This document shows positions 37,789-46,403 of a stretch of 64,000 nucleotides of DNA, piece by piece. Origin of the DNA: Halomonas halocynthiae DSM 14573 (GTDB taxonomy: Bacteria > Pseudomonadota > Gammaproteobacteria > Pseudomonadales > Halomonadaceae); NCBI RefSeq assembly GCF_000425725.1, contig NZ_KE384441.1, forward strand, positions 277,176 to 341,175, given 5' to 3'. The notes beneath the pieces were generated by a model that did no database searches, was not told the origin of the DNA, and saw nothing but the letters and a program-made list of their open reading frames with translations. The translations under genes were made by a program, and so were the position numbers. The first letter of the stretch is position 1. Each line of letters starts with the position of its first letter.

Positions 37789-38232
37789 AATTACAATTCG
37801 GATCGTTTGTCGAGGGCGAAAGCGCGTATACGTTCGCCCACCTCCAGATGAAATGAGAGGTTGTTCACCCTTAACACGGGATCACTCGACGATGTTTTCA
37901 AGCGACGCTCCCAGCGTGCTGCCCCAAAGATGGGTATGTTATATCATAACGTATTGTGCAGATACTACCGCGCACATAATGATTTTATTCCTTGTTTTCG
38001 TTTTGCTCATCGGTCCGATGCACGCAAAGGCAAATCTCTGAGCCTTTCCAGTGACTCGGCTACATTCAGTCGCTGGCCAGTGTGTCGCCCCGAAGTACGT
38101 TGGCGGCTTCAATGATTAAGTGCCACCCAGAAAGAGCCCGTCAGGTACCGTGTTGCCATGGTATTTGGCCTCAGTGAGATCTGTTAGTGCTGCGCTATTA
38201 TTCACTCATTGCCGAAAACACCATCGTCGGAA
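37789..38232. other. Intergenic region, no gene supported
   Basis: About 440 bp between acuR and a small membrane protein gene. Short hydrophobic frames exist, but none has a good start and family match. Confidence 0.4.
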
Positions 38233-38457
38233 TTACGCTGTCAATCGTCCGACGACTTTCCTTACCAAAGGGGCCACAATCGTGACTGTTGGAAAAGCAA
38301 CTGGCCATGTGGTCAAACAGCTTTTAATCCACTGTATAGCGAAACCAGAATGAAACCCCTGTGACGTTGCAAGAACGAAGGCGGATACAATGCAAACCAT
38401 AATGGCTGAAAGCAGAGCGCTGAAAAGAATTGGTGCAAAGCGGGCGGGAATACACAT
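38233..38457 (-). CDS. DUF2798-family small membrane protein
   Basis: A 74-residue protein with two hydrophobic helices: RFAPILFSALLSAIMVCIVS and a second ending VAFPTVTIVAPLVRKVVGRLTA, the DUF2798 pattern. ATG has GGAGAG 6 bp upstream. It follows the DUF2938 gene on the same strand by 41 bp, so it probably belongs to the MerR-controlled unit. Function unknown. Confidence 0.8.
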   Translation of the reverse strand: MCIPARFAPILFSALLSAIMVCIVSAFVLATSQGFHSGFAIQWIKSCLTTWPVAFPTVTIVAPLVRKVVGRLTA

Positions 38458-38498
38458 GTTACTCTCCTGTCTATAGCGTGATAAAGCGATGTATTATG

Positions 38499-38984
38499 TT
38501 AAATTTCAAGGTGTAACACCCAGGCTGAGGCATATAAACCGACACCAAAAATGGTGTGTGTTATAAGGCTCTGTAGCCGGGCAGGAGCTGGGTGTTTTGT
38601 TCGAGAAGCAGCAACTCCGGCCCCCATGCCTGGTTGCATCAGTAAGAAAGGGGCCGCAACGGTACTTATGCCAGTTGCTAGAGCAGGGCCAAGGGTTGGA
38701 TTGTCAATCCATGACTCCCCGAAGATACCGACTAATAAAGCAGCGAATGCGATGCCTGTCAGGTAGTGAGCAACCCACCCTATAGTGTGTTCCCCGCGCA
38801 CGAATGACGATGCGGCAATAGTGTCATGGTGAAATTTCCCATGAGCCATATGCGCTATCCAGCGTCCTACCATTCGGTAGTTTGGTGGTGGAATGTCGAA
38901 CAACAGTTTGCGCACAAGGCCCCACAAGTCCATCACAACGCTAGCTCCAACACCGATGATTAATATGGGTAGTAGGCTGTTCAT
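38499..38984 (-). CDS. DUF2938-family membrane protein
   Basis: A 161-residue protein with about four hydrophobic helices (LLPILIIGVGASVVMDLWG, HYLTGIAFAALLVGIFG, TLGPALATGISTVAAPFLLMQPGMG, THTIFGVGLYASAWVL). The MDLWG and MQPGMG patterns match DUF2938. Divergent from the MerR gene across a MerR-type promoter (39024-39054), so it is the probable target. Role unknown. Confidence 0.82.
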   Translation of the reverse strand: MNSLLPILIIGVGASVVMDLWGLVRKLLFDIPPPNYRMVGRWIAHMAHGKFHHDTIAASSFVRGEHTIGWVAHYLTGIAFAALLVGIFGESWIDNPTLGPALATGISTVAAPFLLMQPGMGAGVAASRTKHPAPARLQSLITHTIFGVGLYASAWVLHLEI

Positions 38985-39023
38985 TACACTCTCTTTTGTT
39001 TGGCTTAGCTGAGTTCGGGTGAT

Positions 39024-39054
39024 AGCGTACTACTTCAAGTTGACTTGAGGTCAA
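39024..39054 (-). promoter_or_regulatory. MerR-type promoter/operator with 19-bp spacer
   Basis: On the minus strand: -35 TTGACC (39049-39054), 19-bp spacer, -10 TACGCT (39024-39029). The spacer overlaps the palindrome CTTCAAGTTGACTTGAGG (39033-39050), nearly the SoxR operator CCTCAAGTTAACTTGAGG. Placed 40 bp upstream of the DUF2938 ATG: the classical geometry for MerR activation. Confidence 0.78.
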
Positions 39055-39063
39055 GAGGTTGTG

Positions 39064-39501
39064 ATGGATATTTCTGAAGTAGCTAAGCGATCAGGTGTGC
39101 CGGCTTCAACGTTGCGCTTCTATGAAGAGAAAGGGTTAATCCGTTCAGTGGGTAGGCAAGGGTTGCGTCGCGTTTTTAATGGCAACATTTTGGATCGACT
39201 AGCGCTGATTGCTCTTGGGCGTTCGGCAGGGTTTTCACTGGATGAAATCGCTCGAATGCTGGGGTCGAACGGAAAGCCAGATATTGATCGAAAATTGTTG
39301 ATTAGCAAGGCGGATGAGCTTGATGAAACGATTAATAACTTGAGATCGATTCGAGACGGCCTGCGCCATGCGGCGGTTTGTTCTGCGCCAAGCCATATGG
39401 AATGCCCGAAATTTCGTCGCTTGCTTGGATTGGCTGCTTCTGGGGCGATTAGTGGTGATGGCAAAAGGAAGTTGCAAAAAAATAGTGTTCTAGCCAAATA
39501 A
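39064..39501 (+). CDS. MerR-family transcriptional regulator
   Basis: A 145-residue MerR protein: winged HTH ISEVAKRSGVPASTLRFYEEKGLI and dimerisation helix, then a short C-terminal effector part with two cysteines nine residues apart (VCSAPSHMECPKF). It lacks the four-cysteine [2Fe-2S] cluster of SoxR despite the SoxR-like operator, so it may sense a metal or thiol-reactive agent. ATG at 39064 with AAGAGG 5 bp upstream; GTG at 39061 is less likely. Confidence 0.88.
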   Translation: MDISEVAKRSGVPASTLRFYEEKGLIRSVGRQGLRRVFNGNILDRLALIALGRSAGFSLDEIARMLGSNGKPDIDRKLLISKADELDETINNLRSIRDGLRHAAVCSAPSHMECPKFRRLLGLAASGAISGDGKRKLQKNSVLAK

Positions 39502-39530
39502 AGCACGCGACAAGTGGGTGGTTTCGCTAA
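39494..39530. repeat. 37-bp dispersed repeat, copy 1
   Basis: Begins CCAAATAAAGCACGCGACAA and ends GGTTTCGCTAA. A close copy is at 55732-55767. Overlaps the MerR stop codon and ends where the IS5 remnant starts. Confidence 0.6.
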
Positions 39531-39930
39531 GGAAGCGCTGCACAAACCCTGTTGCAGCCGCCTGATTGCCACCGGCGAAGTGAAATCTTACTGTTCACCA
39601 CTTGCTGACAGAGCTATTCAGTGAAGCTGATTTCGTTCGCCCAAGCAGAGCACCAGAACAAGAATAAGGTCATCTGTTGAGAGTGGTTCCTGGTCAAGAT
39701 GAGTGCGCTGGTGCCTTGGCAACGGTTGATTGACGCACTGCCGCCGTCATACTTCCCGAGTGCAGCGGGTAAGCGCAGCCGTTCTCTCATCGGTCTTTGA
39801 GTGTTTGTTGCGGACCTGCTTCTTGCAGTAGTGGTATGCACCTGCCGACGAGGTACTCGAAAATGTTATTTACGACGGTCAGGCGAGGCGCGACTTCGCT
39901 GGCATCGCTCTGGCCATCGAGATGTAAGAG
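39531..39930 (+). mobile_element. IS5-family remnant (5' end and N-terminus of transposase with stops)
   Basis: Starts with GGAAGCGCTGCACAAACCC, an IS5-type end. From 39621 (GTG) a decayed frame reads ISFAQAEHQNKNKV, a stop, then MSALVPWQRLIDALPPSYFPSAAGKR and a second stop, with ADEVLENVIYDGQARRDFAGI in a shifted frame: the N-terminal DUF772 part of IS5 transposases. The DDE half is absent. 39931-40101 has no gene. Confidence 0.8.
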
Positions 39931-40101
39931 ACCTGCTTTTCTGTGCGTTGGAATATCTGGTTGCCAGATTGGGTTCAAAGCACCTTGTCTCAGTCAGCAT
40001 GGCCTAGGCAGTGCTTCATTAATTGTTAGTTTGCTTGTTAATTGCAATCGCATTGGCTTTTTACTTCAGCAATATACGCCCTGAAGTGGGTTCCCTTTGG
40101 A

Positions 40102-41001
40102 TCAAAGTCTGTACGTGGGCGCATGCTCGCGAATCAGGTCTAGCATAGCTGTGGCGGCACTTGAAAGAAGTGTGCGACTGGGTGTGCTGACGCCGAGGAT
40201 GCGGGGGACGTAAGGAGTGATAAGAGGCCGCCAGCCCAGCCCTTCGGCGGAAATTTGACGAAAGCTCAATGAAGGAAGGGCAGAGACACCGAGACCGGCG
40301 GCAACCATACGTCCAGCGGTACCGATCTGGCTGACCTCGCACATCACATCCATTTGCATATCGTTTTCTTGTATCACCCTCTCAATGGCTTGGCGCGTGC
40401 TGGAAAGTCGGCTAAGAGCAATGACGGGGTGACGCAACAGCTCCTGCCAAGAAACCTTTTGATGTTCAAGCAGCGGGTGGCCATGAGGGCATACCGCTAC
40501 AAAGTGGTCTTCGATTAGTGGCTCGAAATGAGTGGTTTCTGAGGCTAAGGGGCATACCGATAGGCCGATATCGGCACGCTGTTTGCTAACCAGCTCGTCT
40601 ACTTGTCCAGCTAGGACGTCATGCACATTGATGGCGATATTTGGATAGCGATGCCGGTAGTCGGCAAGCACTGCTGGCAGAAATCCTGCCGTCAGAGTTG
40701 GCAGTGCTGCCAAAGTTACTTTTCCACGCTGTTTGGTGAATAGCTCTCCCAAGTCTCCCAAGGCTGTTTCCCAGTCGGCGACCAGACGCCTAGCGGTGGG
40801 CAAAAAAAACTTTCCTTCTGGAGTCAGCTGTACGCCGCGAGGTGAACGGTTGAAGAGCACTCCTCCAACGGCCTGCTCGAGTTTGCGAATGGAAATACTT
40901 AATGCTGGCTGAGACATATGCAGTCGTTCAGCTGCTTCAACGAAACTGCCGAGATCAGCAATAGCTAGGAAGGATTTTAGCTGTCGAATGGAAGGCTGCA
41001 T
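40102..41001 (-). CDS. LysR-family regulator of the TAXI/AtuA operon
   Basis: A 299-residue LTTR: HTH SFLAIADLGSFVEAAERLHMSQPALSISIRKLEQAVGG read across residues ~9-46, then effector domain. Divergent from the TAXI gene with 137 bp between, containing two inverted repeats (41044-41090). Likely activator of 41139-46737. Confidence 0.88.
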   Translation of the reverse strand: MQPSIRQLKSFLAIADLGSFVEAAERLHMSQPALSISIRKLEQAVGGVLFNRSPRGVQLTPEGKFFLPTARRLVADWETALGDLGELFTKQRGKVTLAALPTLTAGFLPAVLADYRHRYPNIAINVHDVLAGQVDELVSKQRADIGLSVCPLASETTHFEPLIEDHFVAVCPHGHPLLEHQKVSWQELLRHPVIALSRLSSTRQAIERVIQENDMQMDVMCEVSQIGTAGRMVAAGLGVSALPSLSFRQISAEGLGWRPLITPYVPRILGVSTPSRTLLSSAATAMLDLIREHAPTYRL

Positions 41002-41043
41002 AAGAAAAGTAAAAGTCTCATTCGTATAAATTTATTAGACAAA

Positions 41044-41090
41044 TACTAGCAGGATTTACGATGCTAGTAAGGCAGATATCTGACATCTGC
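41044..41090. promoter_or_regulatory. Two inverted repeats between divergent lysR and TAXI genes
   Basis: TACTAGCA-N10-TGCTAGTA (41044-41069), a perfect 8-bp dyad, then GCAGAT-N7-ATCTGC (41072-41090). Both are candidate LysR sites; the first has the T-N11-A-like symmetry of LTTR recognition boxes. Confidence 0.65.
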
Positions 41091-41138
41091 TTCTGAGCAA
41101 GAAACAATCACAACAAATGACTTAGAAGGAGCAACATC

Positions 41139-42116
41139 ATGAGTTTTTTCAAGAAACCGTTGGCCGCAGCCATATTGGGTGCCGGCCTCGTTGCTGCCTC
41201 GGCTACTGCATATGCCGAAGAGCAGTTACTCATTGGATCCACTTCCACCTCCTCCAGCCAGTATGGTTATTTCGTCGCTGTCAGTCAGATCATTAATCAG
41301 ATGGTGCCGAAGGTCAGCTCCTCGGTGGTGGAAACCGGTGCCACTGTTGACAATTTGCGCCGTATTTTGCGCGGCCAAGTCGATATGGGGTTGGTGACGA
41401 CTAACGTTGGCTATCAAGCCTATGCCGGTGAAGGTGACTTTGCGGAGCGTCCGGTTGATAACCGCTTGCTGTGGGTCTATTCGCAGGCACCCCAAAATGT
41501 GGTGGTACGCCAGGATGCAGGAGTTGACTCCATGGCTGGGCTGGAAGGTGTGCGTCTTAACCCAGGCATCACCGGCTCTGCTACCGAAGCGACTACTATT
41601 TCGGTGATGGAAACTCTTGGCATCGAACCTGATTTTGTGCGCGGTTCAACCACGGACGTGGTGGCCGGAGTGAAAGATAACCGCATGGCGGGCTATGTGA
41701 AGTCTGGAGTCGGCGAAAAGCTTGATGGTTCATCGATGGATATTGCTACCTTTACACCTATTCAGGTGTTGTCACTCACCGATGAGCAGGCTGAAACACT
41801 GCGCACAGAGATGCCGGACATCTCTGTGGTGGAGATTCCTGAGGGAGCGGCAGACGATATCCCTGCATATACCACTTGGAGTTTTGGCCTGGCCGTGCAT
41901 TCGAGCCCCGATCTCGATGAAGAAACCGCCTACCAGATTGTCAAGGCGGTCATGGAGAATCCAGAGCCGCAGGTGAGTGCTTTGGCCAACTTGTCTGGTA
42001 GTGATCTTGCTGAACTGACGTTGAGTAGCGGAACCGTACCGTTTCACCCTGGTGCTGCCCGTTATTTCGAAGAGCAGGGCTACGAGATTCCTGAAAAGCT
42101 GCAGCCGGTCAATTAA
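41139..42116 (+). CDS. TRAP transporter periplasmic binding protein, TAXI family
   Basis: A 325-residue secreted protein: signal peptide ending ATAYA-EE, then TAXI fold (IGSTSTSSSQYGYFVAVSQ, ETGATVDNLRRILRGQVDMGL). RBS AAGGAG upstream. Shorter and clearly distinct from the TAXI protein at 24770, so it should bind a different acid. First gene of a six-member operon with a fused permease, dehydrogenase and AtuA-type proteins. Confidence 0.9.
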   Translation: MSFFKKPLAAAILGAGLVAASATAYAEEQLLIGSTSTSSSQYGYFVAVSQIINQMVPKVSSSVVETGATVDNLRRILRGQVDMGLVTTNVGYQAYAGEGDFAERPVDNRLLWVYSQAPQNVVVRQDAGVDSMAGLEGVRLNPGITGSATEATTISVMETLGIEPDFVRGSTTDVVAGVKDNRMAGYVKSGVGEKLDGSSMDIATFTPIQVLSLTDEQAETLRTEMPDISVVEIPEGAADDIPAYTTWSFGLAVHSSPDLDEETAYQIVKAVMENPEPQVSALANLSGSDLAELTLSSGTVPFHPGAARYFEEQGYEIPEKLQPVN

Positions 42117-42134
42117 CCCGAGGAGTCTGGTCTC

Positions 42135-44012
42135 ATGCGTCAAAAAAGCTTGATGCTCGTCGCTTTGGTGTTGGGAGGCTTTATTCTCTACACCTCGGCC
42201 ACAGGACCCTTTGAAAGCCTGGTGCATCGTAGCGTCTTTCTAGCGCTGGTGATCGGGCTGGGTTTTCTGACTTACCCACTGGGAGACGGCAAGCGTTGGC
42301 GCCCAGTGGGTATTGCCGTGGACGTGACGCTGGCGGTGGGCGCCATCACCGCCTGCGGCTATGTAAGCCTGCATGCGGAGGAAATCCTGACCACTTTGCC
42401 GTGGGCTACCACTCAAAATATGCTTTTAGTGGGAGTTCTGGTCGTGGCTATTCTGGAAGTGGCTAGACGTGCTATCGGCTGGGTTTTCCCGCTCATTATG
42501 CTGGTTGGTATCGCTTATGCCCTGTTTGGTGATCGCATTAGTGGTCCACTAAGTCACCGAGGATTCGATGCAGCGTTTGTCACTGAAACGCTTTACCTGG
42601 GTGATCTGGGTATATGGGGGATGTTGCTGGGAGTAGCGGCCACAACCATTGCGGCCTTTGTGTTGTTCGGGTGTTTGTTGTTGCACAGCGGCGGTGGCCA
42701 GACTTTCATCGATCTGTCGATGCGTCTTGGCGGCCGCAGTCGGGGTGGGGCGGCTAAAATCGCTACGGTGGCATCCAGTTTGTTCGCCATGGTAAGCGGT
42801 AGCGCCGTGGCAAATGTGGCGACGACGGGCAACTTCACCATTCCCATGATGAAGCGCTTGAAATACCCAGCAGCCTTTGCTGCGGGCGTGGAGTCTGTGG
42901 CATCCACCGGTGGGCAGATTGCTCCGCCGATCCTTGGTGCTGCAGCTTTTATCATGGCTGAGATTCTTGGGATCAGCTATGTCACCATTGCGTTGGCAGC
43001 GCTTTTGCCAGCACTTCTGTTCTACGTAGCGGTGTTTTTCACAGTGCATCTGGTAGCCATACGTGAAGACCTTCCTCTGGTGCCTGAAGAAGATCTTCCG
43101 AGTTGGTCAGAGGTGCTGCAGCTCAGGCGTATCGTGCCCATCATTGCATCACTGGGTGGCTTATTTGGCGGGGTGCTGAACGGGTACTCGATTCAGTACG
43201 CCGCCTTCCTCGGTGTGGCACTGCTTCTGCTGAGCTATGGAGTGTTTGCCATCATCGACCGCACTCCGCCTCGCAAGATCGCTGACATGCTGCTGACTGG
43301 TCTTCAGGATGCCGGCAAGGGCATGGTCATTATCGGTGTGCTGCTGGCTGGAGCACAGATATTGGTGGCCATGCTCAACATGACTGGCATAGGTGTCACG
43401 CTCTCCACTCTAGTGGTTAATGTCGCCGGCGAGCAGATGTTCCTGGTAGCCCTGATTGTGGCAGTGATCTGCATGATTATGGGCATGGGGATTCCTACCA
43501 CTGCGGCCTATGTGTTGGTGGCGGCGGTCCTCGCGCCGGCGCTGACCAAGATTGGTGTCGAGCCGCTGGTTGCCCATCTGTTTGTCTTTTATTTCGCCAC
43601 TATTTCTGTAATTACTCCTCCAGTATGTATTGCGGTATTTGTAGCGGCAGGTATTGCTCAGGCGGGCTGGCTTCAGGTTGCTGGCCATGCTATCCGGCTG
43701 GGAGCAACGACCTACATCATTCCTTTCTTGATTCTGGCCTATCCGGCATTGGTAGGCCTAGGTGGAGCCTGGGATATCACCCAGGCAGCCATCAAGGCGC
43801 TTGCGTTTGTACTGGCCTTTGCTGGGGTGCTGGGAGGCGCCAGGTTACTGGGGCATCGTTGGTTAGATGCGGCGCTGCTCTGCGTGATCGGCGTTCTGTC
43901 CATATTGCCCATGGCATTACCAAGCCTAGTAGGAATAACGGGGTTGATCGTGCTGTATGGCTGGAGCTGGCAAGTGGCGCGTTGCAATAAACTGCAGGGA
44001 GCCAACATATGA
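42135..44012 (+). CDS. TRAP transporter fused permease, TAXI type
   Basis: A 625-residue DctQM fusion. Core motifs: GGRSRGGAAKIATVASSLFAMVSG, FAAGVESVASTGGQIAPP, and MIMGMGIPTTAAYVLVAAVLAPAL. Sodium-driven acid uptake with the binding protein 18 bp upstream. Overlaps the dehydrogenase gene by 4 bp. Confidence 0.92.
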   Translation: MRQKSLMLVALVLGGFILYTSATGPFESLVHRSVFLALVIGLGFLTYPLGDGKRWRPVGIAVDVTLAVGAITACGYVSLHAEEILTTLPWATTQNMLLVGVLVVAILEVARRAIGWVFPLIMLVGIAYALFGDRISGPLSHRGFDAAFVTETLYLGDLGIWGMLLGVAATTIAAFVLFGCLLLHSGGGQTFIDLSMRLGGRSRGGAAKIATVASSLFAMVSGSAVANVATTGNFTIPMMKRLKYPAAFAAGVESVASTGGQIAPPILGAAAFIMAEILGISYVTIALAALLPALLFYVAVFFTVHLVAIREDLPLVPEEDLPSWSEVLQLRRIVPIIASLGGLFGGVLNGYSIQYAAFLGVALLLLSYGVFAIIDRTPPRKIADMLLTGLQDAGKGMVIIGVLLAGAQILVAMLNMTGIGVTLSTLVVNVAGEQMFLVALIVAVICMIMGMGIPTTAAYVLVAAVLAPALTKIGVEPLVAHLFVFYFATISVITPPVCIAVFVAAGIAQAGWLQVAGHAIRLGATTYIIPFLILAYPALVGLGGAWDITQAAIKALAFVLAFAGVLGGARLLGHRWLDAALLCVIGVLSILPMALPSLVGITGLIVLYGWSWQVARCNKLQGANI

Positions 44013-44938
44013 GTCGGGATAAAGGCAAGATTCACTCTATTACTATTATCGGTTGCGGCACCATTGGAGTCAGCTGGGCGGCTTATTTTCTGGCACAAGG
44101 GCTCGACGTAACAGCTTGGGATCCAAGTGCTTCGGCCCGTGAATCATTCACGGCTCGGGTCGCCTTAGACATGGTCGCGCTGGAAGCGATACCCGGTGAG
44201 CCGACAATAGCGTCTTCTCAGGAGCAATCGGTCGGAGAGGCTGATCTGATTGTCGAAAATGCGCCTGAGATATCTGAACTTAAACGCACTCTGCTGTGTG
44301 ACCTGCAGAACGCCGCACCAGTGCATGCGGTTATTGCAAGTAGCACCTCCTCACTGATGCACTCCGATATCGCGCAGGACGTGGGTGATCCTGGACGCGT
44401 AGTGATCGCACACCCCTTCAACCCACCGCATCTCGTGCCGCTGATAGAGCTTTATGGGCCCGACCCTGATGTCGTCCAGCGGCTAGCGGCTTTTTATCAA
44501 GAAGTTGGCAAACAGCCTGTGGTGATGCGTCGGGAGATGATAGGACATATCGCTAACCGACTGTCTTCTGCACTGTGGCGAGAGGCGCTTTACCTACTCC
44601 AAGAGGGTGTGGCGAGCGTCGAAGATATCGATCGGGCGGTGACTGCGGGCCCTGGACTCCGGTGGGCTATCCAGGGTCCCTTTTTGACCTACCACCTGGG
44701 TGGTGGACAGGGCGGTATACGCCACTATCTCGAACATCTCGGACCTAGCCAACAGTATCGCTGGGCGAGTCTCGGTGAGCCCCTAATGGATGATGAGTTG
44801 CAACAGCAAGTCGTCGAAGGCGTGGAGTCTGCCACTCAGGGTCATGAGTTGGAAAAATTATTTGCTCAGCGCGATGCGATGCTGGTGGCATTGCAGAAAG
44901 CCACGCGAGTCAAGGCGAAAGAAGAGGAGCCTATATGA
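44009..44938 (+). CDS. 3-hydroxyacyl-CoA dehydrogenase-type NAD oxidoreductase (carnitine dehydrogenase / lambda-crystallin-like)
   Basis: A 309-residue protein: Rossmann start SITIIGCGTIGVSWAAYFLAQG, NAPEISELKRTLL, IASSTSSLMHSDIA, and catalytic-His block VIAHPFNPPHLVPLIEL; C-terminal 3HCDH helices (GPGLRWAIQGPFLTYHLGGG). The single-domain size and the GLRWA segment fit L-gulonate/L-carnitine/hydroxy-acid dehydrogenases rather than FadB. It likely oxidises a free 3-hydroxy acid imported by the TRAP system. Overlaps both neighbours. Confidence 0.88.
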   Translation: MSRDKGKIHSITIIGCGTIGVSWAAYFLAQGLDVTAWDPSASARESFTARVALDMVALEAIPGEPTIASSQEQSVGEADLIVENAPEISELKRTLLCDLQNAAPVHAVIASSTSSLMHSDIAQDVGDPGRVVIAHPFNPPHLVPLIELYGPDPDVVQRLAAFYQEVGKQPVVMRREMIGHIANRLSSALWREALYLLQEGVASVEDIDRAVTAGPGLRWAIQGPFLTYHLGGGQGGIRHYLEHLGPSQQYRWASLGEPLMDDELQQQVVEGVESATQGHELEKLFAQRDAMLVALQKATRVKAKEEEPI

Positions 44939-45030
44939 GCAATATTTCGTACCTGTTGATGATGGTGGCCAACGGCGTCTGCCGCACTCTTCTGTATGAC
45001 CTGACAGTAATGGTGGGAGAAAGATCATGA
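44935..45030 (+). CDS. Putative 31-residue ORF coupled to both neighbours
   Basis: ATG at 44935 overlaps the preceding stop (ATGA), and its own TGA overlaps the next ATG (45027, ATGA). GAGGAG lies 7 bp upstream. Peptide starts MSNISYLLMMVANGVCR; partly hydrophobic, no family recognised. It may be a real small protein or a translational relay for the AtuA gene; alternatively chance. Confidence 0.35.
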   Translation: MSNISYLLMMVANGVCRTLLYDLTVMVGERS

Positions 45031-46403
45031 CCGTAGTGATCGGCTGTGGTGCAGGTTTTTCCGGAGATCGCACGGATGCCGCCGTGCCATTGGTGGAAAC
45101 GCTGCTTACCTACGATACTCCGTGTGCATTGATGTTCGAGACTCTCGGTGAACGTACCTTAGCGGCTGCCCAGTTACGGCGTATAGAGGATCCTCAGAGC
45201 GGTGATGAACCACTTCTTGAGGCCTTTCTTTCTCCTGTGCTGGGAGATTGCCTGTCGGCGAATATCACTGTACTGGGTAATTTTGGGGCGGCTAATCCAG
45301 AGGCGGCACAACGTCGGGTCGCCGCCTTGGCACGAACGTCGCGATTTCCAGAGGTGAAACTTGGTGTGGTCAGTGGTGATGATGTGCGCGACCGACTAGA
45401 GACACTGGAGTGGAGTGCCTGGGAGGGAGAACGTCGAGAATTGCCCAGCGGTAGTTCTGTGGTTGCCGCCAATGTCTATCTGGGTGCCGAATCGTTAGTA
45501 GAAGCACTACAGCGTCAAGCGCAGGTCGTGATCACGGGGCGAGTAGCGGATCCAGCACTCGCGTTGGCGCCTCTTTGTCATCATCATAACTGGGCGCTAG
45601 ATGATTGGGATCGTCTTGCGGCCGGTGCCCTGGCGGGACATTTAATCGAGTGTGGTGCTCAGGTTACGGGTGGCTACTTTGCCGACCCAGCCTTCAAAGA
45701 TGTCCCTGATTTGGCGGAGCTAGGTTACCCCATTGTTGAGGTCGAGCGCAGCGGGCGACTAGTCGTCACAAAACCACCAGGTACGGGAGGAATGGTCACC
45801 GAGCAAACGGTCAGAGAGCAGTTGCTTTATGAGATACATGACCCGTCTGTCTACATCACACCTGATGTGGTACTCGACTTGACTCATGTGGAAATTCGGC
45901 AGGTTGGTCGAGATCGGGTAGTTGTAAGCGGGGTGCGAGGACGACCTAGACCGGAAACACTTAAGACCACCATCAGTTTTTTGGACGGTTTCCAAGGAGA
46001 GGCTGAGATTTCCTATGCCGGTCCTAATGCACTCGCTCGGGCAAGACTGGCCCGTGAAATACTGCAGCAGCGGTTAACAAAGCGCTGCCCGCCAGACCTC
46101 AGGTCACGCTTTGACTTAATCGGGGTCTCCAGCGTGTTCGATGGAGATTCAGAGGCTTGGAGAGGCGCTTCGGCAGGGGCGGTAGACGATGTGCGTTTGC
46201 GTTTAGCCGTTGAGCACGAGCAGCGTGAGGTGGTTGAGTTGGCGACTCAAGAGTTGCTGGCGCTCTATTGTTGCGGTCCGGCGGGTGGTGGAGGTGTGCG
46301 TCGTTATCATAAGCCGCGCCTCAAAACAGCATCGTACTTAGTGTCTCGTGAACAGGTGCACCCGAAAGTTACAATATATCAGGGAGACAGCATCTATGAG
46401 TAG
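45027..46403 (+). CDS. AtuA/DUF1446 family protein
   Basis: A 458-residue DUF1446 protein: VIGCGAGFSGDRTDAAVPLVE, the FETLGERTLAAAQ segment, VITGRVADPALALAPL, and C-terminal ALYCCGPAGGGGVRR. AtuA is required for acyclic terpene (citronellol/geraniol) use, with undefined catalysis; many relatives stand in TRAP or TTT carboxylate operons. Here the usual C-terminal ferredoxin-like domain is a separate gene, overlapping by 8 bp. A hydratase or lyase role on an imported hydroxy acid is only inference. Confidence 0.88.
   Translation: MTVVIGCGAGFSGDRTDAAVPLVETLLTYDTPCALMFETLGERTLAAAQLRRIEDPQSGDEPLLEAFLSPVLGDCLSANITVLGNFGAANPEAAQRRVAALARTSRFPEVKLGVVSGDDVRDRLETLEWSAWEGERRELPSGSSVVAANVYLGAESLVEALQRQAQVVITGRVADPALALAPLCHHHNWALDDWDRLAAGALAGHLIECGAQVTGGYFADPAFKDVPDLAELGYPIVEVERSGRLVVTKPPGTGGMVTEQTVREQLLYEIHDPSVYITPDVVLDLTHVEIRQVGRDRVVVSGVRGRPRPETLKTTISFLDGFQGEAEISYAGPNALARARLAREILQQRLTKRCPPDLRSRFDLIGVSSVFDGDSEAWRGASAGAVDDVRLRLAVEHEQREVVELATQELLALYCCGPAGGGGVRRYHKPRLKTASYLVSREQVHPKVTIYQGDSIYE

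Noticed and set aside
37853-38041. 62-codon frame with one hydrophobic helix
   Set aside because: No ribosome-binding site or family match, and an equally long overlapping frame exists; not distinguishable from chance.
39064-39501. SoxR assignment for the MerR protein
   Set aside because: The operator is SoxR-like, but the protein lacks the four-cysteine [2Fe-2S] motif.
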